7,010 nucleotides of DNA, taken from NCBI GenBank assembly GCA_024645155.1, contig JAHEGF010000178.1, positions 1 through 7,010 of the forward strand, in the 5' to 3' direction. The stretch comes from Phyllobacteriaceae bacterium. Lineage in GTDB: Bacteria; Pseudomonadota; Alphaproteobacteria; Rhizobiales; Rhizobiaceae. Positions within the stretch are counted from its first letter, which is position 1, and each line of letters starts with the position of its first letter. Shown in pieces: positions 1 through 5,974 of this stretch. Made by a program: the position numbers and the translations under genes. A model generated the notes under the pieces. It did no database searches. It saw only the letters and a list, made by a program, of their open reading frames with translations, and had not been told where the DNA came from.

Positions 1-1
1 T

Positions 2-304
2 TCGCAGGACGGCTCCGAATATCGTGGTTCAGTCACGGTTGCCCGCACCGGTGAGACCTACAAGGTGGTCTGGAATATTGCCGGGACGAAATTTGATGGC
101 GTCGGGATCGGCGCTGCGATCCGTGACGGCAGCTATGTCGCAGGCGCGAGCGATCAGAACCATACGTCACTGCTGGTTGGCTATACTTCCGGCGGTGACT
201 ATGGTCCGGCGTTTTATGTAAAACAGGATGATGGTTCATGGCGCGGTGTCTGGTCCTATAACGGTTCGGGCAGGGTTTCGACCGAAAACTGGTTTCCGAA
301 ATAA
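2..304 (+). CDS. C-terminal part of an unrecognised beta-rich protein (5' end outside window)
   Basis: An open frame runs from the window edge to a TAA at 302-304 and gives 100 residues of a longer protein. The segment is rich in Gly, Thr, Val, Tyr and Trp with alternating hydrophobic residues (for example SVTVARTGETYKVVWNI, then GSWRGVWSYNGSGRVSTENW near the end), which suggests an antiparallel beta fold. No transmembrane segment or catalytic motif is visible, and the N-terminus, where a signal peptide would be, is missing. The style recalls small secreted alphaproteobacterial proteins often auto-named fibronectin-binding, but this is only a resemblance and no function is assigned. Stop-free reading, sensible composition and a close same-strand downstream gene support it as real. 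Confidence 0.7.
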   Translation, partial: SQDGSEYRGSVTVARTGETYKVVWNIAGTKFDGVGIGAAIRDGSYVAGASDQNHTSLLVGYTSGGDYGPAFYVKQDDGSWRGVWSYNGSGRVSTENWFPK

Positions 305-356
305 AAGGGCGACCCTGTCGAACCGCAAATGGTATCTCGATGAACAGCGACACTGC

Positions 357-824
357 ATGACCGATCAAGACATCACCACGCAAATCTATGTCGACGCGGA
401 CGCATGCCCGGTAAAAAACGAAATCGTTACAGTTGCCGAACGCTACGGCCTGAAAACGATCCTTGTTGCCAATTCAGGGCTGCGTCCATCGCGAAACCCG
501 GATGTCCGGATTGTTATTGTCGGCTCGGGGTTCGACGAAGCTGACGACTGGATTGCCGACCGTGTAAGCGGCCGCGATATCTGCGTCACCAATGATGTGC
601 CCCTTGCAAGCCGTTGCGTCGACAAGGGTGCGCTTGCGCTGTCGCCAACGGGAAGGGTATTTGATGCAGCTAATACCGGTGCCGCACTTGCCGCCCGGAA
701 TCTGAGCCAGCACATGCGCGAAGCAAACCAGGGCCAGACATACAATCCACCTTTTTCCGCCCGCGACCGGTCCGCATTCCTGCAGGCATTGGATCGCCTG
801 ATAAAGAGGCAAATGAATTCATGA
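357..824 (+). CDS. YaiI/YqxD family (DUF188, UPF0178) PIN-like protein
   Basis: A 155-residue protein, close to the usual length of about 150 for this family. The signature YVDADACPVK lies at residues 11-20, followed by DEADDWIA (60-67) and VTNDVPLA (77-84), and then a stretch containing GRVFDAANTG. The conserved acidic residues (Asp13, Asp15, Asp63/64, Asp80) match the PIN-nuclease-like fold proposed for the family; a metal-dependent nuclease role is inferred in the literature, and I know of no established substrate. The start at 357 was chosen because it puts the DADACP motif near the N-terminus as in homologues. An in-frame ATG at 228 would overlap the upstream gene and add 43 unrelated residues. 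No clear Shine-Dalgarno precedes 357. The stop overlaps the next start (ATGA at 821-824), so the two genes are probably co-transcribed and translationally coupled. Confidence 0.93.
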   Translation: MTDQDITTQIYVDADACPVKNEIVTVAERYGLKTILVANSGLRPSRNPDVRIVIVGSGFDEADDWIADRVSGRDICVTNDVPLASRCVDKGALALSPTGRVFDAANTGAALAARNLSQHMREANQGQTYNPPFSARDRSAFLQALDRLIKRQMNS

Positions 825-1660
825 AAATCCTATCAACGTCCAGGTCGCACGGCGGCATCCAGGGTGTTTACAGCCATACGTCCAGTACCTGCGCCTGCAC
901 CATGACTTTCGCCGTATTCGTGCCACCACAGGTGCAAATGCGCCCCTGCCCGGTTGTCTGGTATCTTTCGGGACTGACATGCACCCATGCCAATGTGATG
1001 GATAAAGGCGAATACCGCCGGACGGCTGCTGAACTGGGCCTGATCGTTGTCTGCCCCGACACCAGCCCGCGTGGCGATGATGTTCCGGACGACGGTGACA
1101 ACTGGCAGTTCGGGTCCGGCGCCGGGTTTTATCTCGATGCGACACAGCAGCCGTGGAAAAAAAATTATCGCATGTATGGTTACATCACCGAGGAACTGCC
1201 GGCACTCGTCGCGCGGGAATTTTCCTGCGACATGAAGCGGCAGGGCATATTCGGCCACTCGATGGGAGGCCACGGCGCACTTACCATTGCATTGAAAAAT
1301 CCCGGCACCTACCGCTCATGCTCGGCCATCGCACCGATCGTCAGCCCGTCAACTTCTGATTGGTCGATGAAAGCGTTTCGCCGCTACCTCGGCGACGACG
1401 AGACCGCATGGCGAAACAGCGACACCTGTGCGCTGATAGAGGATGGCTGCCGGTTTCCGGAGTTTCTTGTCGATCAGGGAACTGCGGACGGATTTCTTGA
1501 CGAAGGGTTGAAACCCTGGCTTCTCGAAGACGCGTGCAAATCCGCTGGCATTCCATTGCAGTTGAGAATGCAGGACGGGTACGACCACTCCTACTTCTTC
1601 ATTTCATCCTTCATGGATGATCATCTGCAATGGCATGGCGAACGCCTTGTTGACGCCTAG
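821..1660 (+). CDS. fghA: S-formylglutathione hydrolase (esterase D family)
   Basis: A 279-residue cytosolic serine hydrolase that converts S-formylglutathione to formate and glutathione, the last step of glutathione-dependent formaldehyde oxidation. The alpha/beta-hydrolase nucleophile elbow GHSMGGHGAL (145-154) supplies Ser147. The triad is completed by Asp223 in GTADGFL and His256 in YDHSYFF. The family motif LSGLTCT (49-55) with Cys54 and the N-terminal GGIQGVYSH stretch are also present. Full length compared with the family (about 275-285). The start overlaps the DUF188 stop; AGAGG at 805-809 is a rather distant ribosome-binding site, consistent with coupled translation. The usual partner, glutathione-dependent formaldehyde dehydrogenase, is not in the window. 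The gene ends 16 bp before a convergent gene. The equivalent symbol frmB is used in enterobacteria. Confidence 0.95.
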   Translation: MKILSTSRSHGGIQGVYSHTSSTCACTMTFAVFVPPQVQMRPCPVVWYLSGLTCTHANVMDKGEYRRTAAELGLIVVCPDTSPRGDDVPDDGDNWQFGSGAGFYLDATQQPWKKNYRMYGYITEELPALVAREFSCDMKRQGIFGHSMGGHGALTIALKNPGTYRSCSAIAPIVSPSTSDWSMKAFRRYLGDDETAWRNSDTCALIEDGCRFPEFLVDQGTADGFLDEGLKPWLLEDACKSAGIPLQLRMQDGYDHSYFFISSFMDDHLQWHGERLVDA

Positions 1661-1676
1661 TCCAAATTGTTGCGGC

Positions 1677-2678
1677 TTATGATGCCTTGTCGAAAAGCGG
1701 CAGGAGTTCCGGATGAATGTTGGGTGAGTTTTCCCGGATAAAGCCCAGCAGCGCCTTCTCGTTGTCGCGAACCACACCGTCCCGGCCAATCCGCTCTGCC
1801 AGCCATTTCGCTTCGCTGCCATCGATGGCTTCGGCCTCCGAATCCGCTTTTTCCAGAGCTTCATTGCGCGCGCGGAATGCGTTTTCGATGCCACCGGGCG
1901 CCTGGTAGGCATCAAACACCGCCTTCAGCCCGCCTGACACCATTCGCGACAGAAAACCGGCGACATTTGCATCCTTTTCGGCGAAGAATTCCTCGCGATG
2001 CAGCGCTTCCTCGCGGCTCGGCGGCACATAGCCCGATGCACACATCAGGGCGTTTGCAATCGCTTTCACAAACAAGTCGGTCCATTCCGGTGCATTGGCC
2101 GATTCCGGCGTATTGTCATTGAGATCAAACAGGACTTCGGCTTCTTCACGCGAAATACCCGAATGCCCCTCTCCGCCACCGGCATAGAGAATTCGGCGCA
2201 GCAGATCGGTTTCTGCATTGCCGATGATACCGCGTGTCAACTGCGCGCCATTGGCCAGCGTTCCCTCTCCGTCAATCACCGCATGGGCAACCTGCCGCAA
2301 CGCATAGGCAGAAAGGCTGGCCGGTGAAGATTTTGCCTGTTCCAGCACTTTGACCAGGATTTCCATCTCGCCCTCGGTTCCCACCATGCCGTCACTGGAG
2401 ATCGTGCGCACGAGCCATTTCGCATTATCAGCGGATATATAGCCTTCAGGTTCTTCTTGGTGAACGATGAAATCGACAATTGCTTCGACAAAGAATTCCG
2501 TCCATTCAGGGCATTTATCGGTGCACGAATTGTCAACGGCAAACAGAGCCTCTGCTTCAGCCCGTGTAACGACGCCATCCCGGAAAACTTCGCCACGCAG
2601 CATCTGCACGTCCTCGGGCGTTACCTTGCTGCGCGAGGTCAGTCCGGCTACCGGTGCCTGTAAGATCAATTCACCCAT
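1677..2678 (-). CDS. Unrecognised 333-residue protein with an internal duplication and DG-turn/acidic-helix repeats
   Basis: I do not recognise the function. The protein is acidic, apparently soluble, and has no signal peptide or membrane segment. It contains two related modules. The first has EAEALF (41-46), PEWTEFFVEAI (57-67) and AKWLVRTISSDGMV (86-99). The second has EAEVLF (180-185), PEWTDLFVKAI (197-207) and, after a roughly 75-residue insertion, AKWLAERIGRDGVV (290-303). Segments with a DG or SG turn followed by an acidic helix occur near residues 34, 96, 136, 173 and 300, resembling degenerate EF-hand-like or TerB-like helical repeats; that link is inference. The start at 2678 lies downstream of a weak GGGA. 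The gene converges on fghA with a 16-bp gap and diverges from cfa. Long continuous reading and the clear internal homology show it is a real gene. Confidence 0.85.
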   Translation of the reverse strand: MGELILQAPVAGLTSRSKVTPEDVQMLRGEVFRDGVVTRAEAEALFAVDNSCTDKCPEWTEFFVEAIVDFIVHQEEPEGYISADNAKWLVRTISSDGMVGTEGEMEILVKVLEQAKSSPASLSAYALRQVAHAVIDGEGTLANGAQLTRGIIGNAETDLLRRILYAGGGEGHSGISREEAEVLFDLNDNTPESANAPEWTDLFVKAIANALMCASGYVPPSREEALHREEFFAEKDANVAGFLSRMVSGGLKAVFDAYQAPGGIENAFRARNEALEKADSEAEAIDGSEAKWLAERIGRDGVVRDNEKALLGFIRENSPNIHPELLPLFDKAS

Positions 2679-2683
2679 TGTTC

Positions 2684-2714
2684 AAATCCCGTTGAAAAAT
2701 CCCGTCAATTTGAC
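2684..2714. promoter_or_regulatory. Direct repeat plus small palindrome in the divergent intergenic region
   Basis: AAATCCCGT occurs twice with a 13-bp period (2684-2692 and 2697-2705). The second copy overlaps GTCAATTTGAC (2704-2714), an inverted repeat of 5-bp arms around one base. The site lies 6-36 bp upstream of the minus-strand start at 2678 and about 200 bp upstream of cfa. It could be an operator or part of a promoter (TTGACC at 2710-2715 resembles a -35 box), but no convincing -10 follows at standard spacing on the plus strand. The rest of 2679-2918 shows nothing I can assign. Confidence 0.2.
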
Positions 2715-2906
2715 CGGCTTTTTAGCAGAATTGCTTTGAAAAACGCCTAAGAAGCATGGTTAAGGGTGTGGTTATGGCCTTTCCATGGGCCGCCTCAATT
2801 GATGAAGACGCCGCAAACGGCTATCCTTCGGCTGCATTTTATCAAGTTGTTGGGGCAACCGGCGCGGCAAGACGCCGTATCAAGGGTACGCACGGCATAA
2901 GCCGCC

Positions 2907-2912
2907 AGGATG
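2907..2912 (+). promoter_or_regulatory. Shine-Dalgarno deciding the cfa start
   Basis: AGGA at 2907-2910 lies 8 bases before the ATG at 2919. A second in-frame ATG at 2910 overlaps this AGGA and has no purine-rich site of its own, so 2919 is the better start; the choice changes the protein by only three residues. Confidence 0.55.
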
Positions 2913-2918
2913 ACGACC

Positions 2919-4142
2919 ATGAAATTCCTGCCTGGATTTCTGCGAAAGGTCATACGGGTCGGAACACTGACCCTGCATGGACCGGATGGTTACCGCGAGA
3001 CATTCGGTAACGCCGGTAGCGGTCCCGATGTCGCAGTCGAGATAACCGATCCGTCGCTGGATCTCCGGATCTTTCTCAATCCCGAACTGAAAGGCTCGGA
3101 AGCCTACATGGATGGCGGACTGATCGTTCGCAACGGCGAGATATTCGATCTGCTCCGCCTGATTTTCCTGAACAGGCGCGAATTCGACCGCACTCCCAGC
3201 CAGATATTCTGGACCGGGATTAACCGCGGGCTGCGGCGTTTCTGGCAATATAACCCGATTACCAGGGCGCGCCGCAATGCCGGCCACCACTACGATCTCG
3301 GCAATGATTTCTACCAGTTGTGGCTCGACGACGACATGCAGTACTCCTGCGCCTATTTCCCAAAAGGAAATGAAACGCTGGAAGCAGCCCAAAATGAGAA
3401 AAAGCGCCACATTGCGGCCAAGCTCGGTCTGAAATCCGGACAGAGGATTCTTGATATCGGTTGTGGTTGGGGCGGCATGGCGCTCTATCTGGCCAGTATC
3501 GCCGATGTCGAGGTTACCGGCATCACCCTTTCGACCGAACAGCTTGCCGCTGCCCGCGCCCGAGCAGCCGAAGCGGGTCTGGATAAACGGGTCAATTTCG
3601 AACTGCTTGACTACCGCGAGGTGAACAGCACCTTTGACCGCATCGTCTCGGTCGGAATGCTCGAGCATGTCGGTGTAAGCTTTCTTGAGCAGTACTTCAT
3701 AACCGTGCGCGATTGTCTGGCGCCGGACGGCGTTGCCTTGATCCACACGATATCCGACATGTCGCCGCCCGGTGTCACCGGGCCATTCATCCGCAAATAT
3801 ATATTCCCCGGCGGTTACTCACCATGTGTATCGGAATCAACAAGGGCCATCGAACGGTCGGGGCTTTGGCTGCTCGACTGCGAGATTTGGCGCGTACATT
3901 ACGCCGAGACCCTGAAACATTGGCGTGAGCGGTTTGCCGCAATCCGGCCGCAGGCTGTCACCATGTATGATGAAAGATTTGCCCGAATGTGGGAGTTCTA
4001 CCTGGCGGCAAGCGAATGCGCTTTCCGGTTCGGGACGGCGACCGTAGTCCAGTTCCAGCTGGGCCGGCAGCGCGATTCGATGCCGTTGACCCGGGATTAC
4101 ATTGAAATCGAAAAAAAGCGGCTGAAGAAATCCGGCCACTAG
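2919..4142 (+). CDS. cfa: Cyclopropane-fatty-acyl-phospholipid synthase
   Basis: A 407-residue enzyme that transfers a methylene group from S-adenosylmethionine to the double bond of unsaturated acyl chains in membrane phospholipids, acting at the inner face of the cytoplasmic membrane. It has an N-terminal lipid-binding domain (about 1-115) and a C-terminal Rossmann methyltransferase domain. Visible motifs are HYDLGNDFY (124-132), QYSCAYF with Cys144, the SAM-binding DIGCGWGG (179-186), GMLEHVG with Glu249, IHTIS with His276 and Ile278, and HYAETLKHWRERF with Tyr328. These match the bicarbonate-binding and catalytic residues known for the E. coli enzyme (Cys139, Glu239, His266, Ile268, Tyr317). 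Length is normal (E. coli 382). It is divergent from the 333-residue gene and followed by the gcv leader, so it is probably monocistronic. No strong terminator is visible after it; CCGG-TCAGG-CCGG just downstream lacks a T-run. Confidence 0.95.
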   Translation: MKFLPGFLRKVIRVGTLTLHGPDGYRETFGNAGSGPDVAVEITDPSLDLRIFLNPELKGSEAYMDGGLIVRNGEIFDLLRLIFLNRREFDRTPSQIFWTGINRGLRRFWQYNPITRARRNAGHHYDLGNDFYQLWLDDDMQYSCAYFPKGNETLEAAQNEKKRHIAAKLGLKSGQRILDIGCGWGGMALYLASIADVEVTGITLSTEQLAAARARAAEAGLDKRVNFELLDYREVNSTFDRIVSVGMLEHVGVSFLEQYFITVRDCLAPDGVALIHTISDMSPPGVTGPFIRKYIFPGGYSPCVSESTRAIERSGLWLLDCEIWRVHYAETLKHWRERFAAIRPQAVTMYDERFARMWEFYLAASECAFRFGTATVVQFQLGRQRDSMPLTRDYIEIEKKRLKKSGH

Positions 4143-4211
4143 CGCCGGTCAGGCCGGAAACCGTGTGTTCAAACAGCGTTTTGCAATGTTGTGTGTACGA
4201 CGAAATCCTAA

Positions 4212-4240
4212 GTGACAACCTCCATAACCTCATGTATGCA
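4212..4240 (+). promoter_or_regulatory. Candidate promoter of the gcv operon
   Basis: GTGACA (4212-4217, five of six to TTGACA) is followed after 17 bases by TATGCA (4235-4240, weak -10). Transcription would begin near 4247, right at the 5' base of the GAAA hairpin and about 20 bases before the riboswitch. An alternative, TTGCAA (4181-4186) with ATCCTA (4205-4210) at 18-bp spacing, would give a leader about 30 bases longer. Prediction only. Confidence 0.35.
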
Positions 4241-4249
4241 GTCACGGTT

Positions 4250-4265
4250 CCGGGCGAAAGCCCGG
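4250..4265 (+). other. GAAA-tetraloop hairpin abutting the riboswitch
   Basis: CCGGGC-GAAA-GCCCGG forms a perfect 6-bp GC stem with a GNRA loop, ending two bases before the first base pair of aptamer 1 P1 (4267). No U-tract follows, so it is not an intrinsic terminator. It may protect the 5' end of the transcript or stack on P1; both roles are inferred. Confidence 0.6.
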
Positions 4266-4266
4266 T

Positions 4267-4345
4267 TGTGCGCGGGAGAGTGCCGGTTACCGGCCGCCGA
4301 AGGTGAAATCTGCCCGAAATCTCTCAGGCCAAAGTACCGCGCGCA
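4267..4345 (+). ncRNA. Glycine aptamer 1
   Basis: P1 forms nine pairs between 4267-4275 and 4337-4345 (one G-U). P2 is a perfect five-pair GAGAG (4276-4280) with CTCTC (4321-4325). The conserved CCGAAGG at 4297-4303 follows a short GCCGG/CCGGC stem. All expected pairings can be drawn. Confidence 0.9.
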
Positions 4346-4357
4346 GCTCATGGAACA

Positions 4358-4447
4358 CTCTGGAAAGTCGGGGGCAACCCCGCGCCGAAGGTGTAAGTGC
4401 CACTGACAGGGTTCCGGTGGTGCGAGTCTCTCAGGCTTCCGACAGAG
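4358..4447 (+). ncRNA. Glycine aptamer 2
   Basis: P1 is CTCTG (4358-4362) with CAGAG (4443-4447). P2 pairs GAAAG (4363-4367) with CTCTC (4428-4432) and contains one A-C mismatch (4365 with 4430). CGGGG/CCCCG closes the stem before CCGAAGG (4385-4391). A variable stem uses GTGCCAC and GTGGTGC with G-U pairs. Core motifs are intact. Confidence 0.88.
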
Positions 4448-4483
4448 GGGCGCTTTGTGCCGCTTGGGCGGCAGGTCGCGCTT
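4448..4483 (+). other. Composite hairpin in the presumed expression platform
   Basis: An inner stem TGCCGC (4458-4463) with GCGGCA (4468-4473) around a TTGG loop is enclosed by an outer stem GGGCGC (4448-4453) with GCGCTT (4478-4483, two G-U pairs). It begins immediately after aptamer 2 P1 and ends 4 bases before the gcvT Shine-Dalgarno. No T-run follows, which argues for control of translation initiation or structural spacing rather than intrinsic termination. Confidence 0.5.
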
Positions 4484-4487
4484 GTCT

Positions 4488-4492
4488 GGAGG
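4488..4492 (+). promoter_or_regulatory. Shine-Dalgarno of gcvT
   Basis: GGAGG, four bases before the ATG at 4497. This strong site fixes the start: an in-frame TTG at 4455 would add 14 residues that overlap the platform hairpin. It is the likely target of any riboswitch control at the translation level. Confidence 0.85.
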
Positions 4493-4496
4493 TACC

Positions 4497-5594
4497 ATGG
4501 ACGACACCCTGAAAATTCTACCCTTGCAGAAGTTGCATATCGCAGCCGGCGCCAAGTTCGGCCCGTTTGCCGGTTGGTCAATGCCGCTGAGCTATGCCGC
4601 CGGTGTCATGGCCGAGCATTTGCACACCAGGCAAAAGGCCGGTCTGTTCGATATCACTCACATGCAACTGATAGAGGTTGCAGGACCGCAATCATCCGTA
4701 TTCCTCAATCGCTGTTGTCCGATCGATGTCACCGATCTTGAGATAGGCGCTTCAAAATACACGCTTCTGCTAAACGATACTGCGGGCATCATTGACGACC
4801 TGATCATCACCAGGCGCGGAGACAATCAATATCTGGTTGTCGTCAATGCCGGGCGCGCAAATGTAGACATCGCTCATATGAAAGCCATTGCGGCAGATCA
4901 TGATTGCACGTTTCGTCCGATCGAACGGGTATTTTTGGCACTTCAGGGGCCAATGGCAGCGGCGGTTCTGTCGGATATCGGAATTGATACCGGTTCAATG
5001 GTGTTCACCGACAGCATAACCACCGAAAACGGTGTCATCATCAACCGTTCGGGTTACACCGGAGAAGACGGGTTCGAGTTGGCACTGCCCCTGGATCAGG
5101 CAAAGAAATTCGCAGAAACACTGGTCGCCGACGAACGTGTCATGTGGATCGGGCTTGCAGCCCGTGACAGCCTGCGGCTGGAAGCCGGCCTGTGCCTTTA
5201 CGGACAGGACCTGACAGAGGAAATTACACCGGTTTCCGCGCGCCTGATGTGGGCCATTCCAAAGGCTGTCCGCGACGGGAACTTTGTCGGCGCCAAAGCC
5301 TTGCGGACAGCGATCAACGAAGGTGCGGCCACGCTTCGCGTCGGTATCAAACCGGAAGGCAAACAGCCTGTTCGCGCGGGAACACCGCTGCTGACAAGGG
5401 ACGGCGACGCTGCCGGTACCGTGACCTCGGGCGGGTTCGGTCCTTCTGCAGGTCATCCCGTTGCCATGGGCTATGTAACCAAACAATACGCGGCGGCCGG
5501 CACGGAACTTGTCGCCGAAGTCCGTGGCAAGCACCTGCCGGTGACAATAACAACACTACCGTTTGTTCCACACAACTATCACAGGGGTAATTGA
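4497..5594 (+). CDS. gcvT: Glycine cleavage system T protein (aminomethyltransferase)
   Basis: A 365-residue tetrahydrofolate-dependent enzyme that takes the aminomethyl group from the lipoyl arm of H protein, releases ammonia and forms 5,10-methylene-tetrahydrofolate. Motifs in order: FGPFAGWSMPLSY (21-33), GLFDITHM (49-56), NDTAGIIDDLI (93-103) with the conserved catalytic Asp pair at 100-101, NRSGYTGEDGFEL (183-195), and ARDSLRLEAGLCLYGQDL (222-239) of the folate-binding region. The C-terminal barrel domain includes GTVTSGGFGPSAGHPVAMGYV-like sequence ending near residue 327. Length is typical of bacterial GcvT (about 360-375). It is first in the operon behind the glycine riboswitch, and gcvH starts 3 bases after its stop. 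Confidence 0.97.
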   Translation: MDDTLKILPLQKLHIAAGAKFGPFAGWSMPLSYAAGVMAEHLHTRQKAGLFDITHMQLIEVAGPQSSVFLNRCCPIDVTDLEIGASKYTLLLNDTAGIIDDLIITRRGDNQYLVVVNAGRANVDIAHMKAIAADHDCTFRPIERVFLALQGPMAAAVLSDIGIDTGSMVFTDSITTENGVIINRSGYTGEDGFELALPLDQAKKFAETLVADERVMWIGLAARDSLRLEAGLCLYGQDLTEEITPVSARLMWAIPKAVRDGNFVGAKALRTAINEGAATLRVGIKPEGKQPVRAGTPLLTRDGDAAGTVTSGGFGPSAGHPVAMGYVTKQYAAAGTELVAEVRGKHLPVTITTLPFVPHNYHRGN

Positions 5595-5597
5595 AAC

Positions 5598-5963
5598 ATG
5601 ACAACATATTACACGGAAGACCACGAGTGGATCGCCGTCGAGAACAACATCGCCACCATTGGAATTACCGACTACGCGCAGGAACAACTGGGTGACCTGG
5701 TATTTGTCGAACTTCCGGAAGTCGGCACAAAACTGGGTATCGGCGACACGGCAGTGGTCGTTGAATCCGTCAAGGCGGCGTCCGACGTTTTCTCGCCATG
5801 CGATGGAGCGGTAACCAGCGTCAATGATGCTCTGACGTCAGATCCCGAACTGGTCAACAAATCGGCAGCGAAAAACGGTTGGCTCTGGAAAATGGAGCTT
5901 TCCGATGCCAGCCAGCTTGAAGGCCTGATGGACGAGGCCGCCTACAAGAATCATATATCGTAA
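5598..5963 (+). CDS. gcvH: Glycine cleavage system H protein (lipoyl carrier)
   Basis: A 121-residue carrier that shuttles the aminomethyl intermediate from P to T protein on a lipoyl-lysine arm, which is then reoxidised by L protein (not in the window). The N-terminal YTEDHEWI (5-12), GITDYAQEQLGDLVFVELP (22-40) and VVVESVKAASDVFSP (53-67) motifs are canonical; Lys59 is the lipoylated residue. PELVNKSAAKNGWLWKM completes the family pattern. AGGGG at 5583-5587, inside the end of gcvT, is the likely ribosome-binding site. Only 3 bases separate it from gcvT, and gcvP starts 11 bases after its stop. Length is normal for the family. Confidence 0.98.
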   Translation: MTTYYTEDHEWIAVENNIATIGITDYAQEQLGDLVFVELPEVGTKLGIGDTAVVVESVKAASDVFSPCDGAVTSVNDALTSDPELVNKSAAKNGWLWKMELSDASQLEGLMDEAAYKNHIS

Positions 5964-5974
5964 GGAAGTTCCGA

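Larger units (their letters stand above)
4267..4447 (+). promoter_or_regulatory. Tandem glycine riboswitch controlling gcvT-gcvH-gcvP
   Basis: Two glycine aptamers in series joined by a 12-base linker (4346-4357). Each carries the family's conserved core: a GGAGAG-like element (4275-4280; GGAAAG at 4362-4367 in the second), CCGAAGG (4297-4303 and 4385-4391), and CTCTCAGGC (4321-4329 and 4428-4436). The second ends in the typical GACAGAGGGG. The element lies directly upstream of gcvT, its classical target. By analogy with other bacteria, glycine binding should raise expression of the glycine cleavage operon. The switching mechanism is not obvious here because no U-tract terminator is present before gcvT. 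Confidence 0.95.

Noticed and set aside
306..316. AGGG-CGA-CCCT hairpin after the first gene as a terminator
   Set aside because: Only four base pairs with a three-base loop and no T-run, so it is too weak to call.
228..356. A 43-residue N-terminal extension of the DUF188 protein
   Set aside because: It would overlap the upstream gene, and the added residues are unlike family members, which begin close to the DADACP motif.
2756..3010. An 84-codon frame starting in the cfa upstream region
   Set aside because: It overlaps the cfa coding start by about 90 bases in another frame, has no good ribosome-binding site, and its sequence shows no family features. A small leader peptide cannot be excluded but is not supported.
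2880..3746. A 288-codon open frame antisense to cfa
   Set aside because: It lies across cfa, whose protein shows every catalytic motif. The antisense translation has no recognisable domain, and long antisense frames are common opposite GC-rich genes.
4144..4157. CCGG-TCAGG-CCGG after cfa as a terminator
   Set aside because: The stem is only four pairs and is followed by AAACCGTG rather than a T-tract.
4212..4406. Short open frames running through the glycine riboswitch
   Set aside because: Their sequence is fully explained by conserved aptamer elements, and the translations have no coding character.
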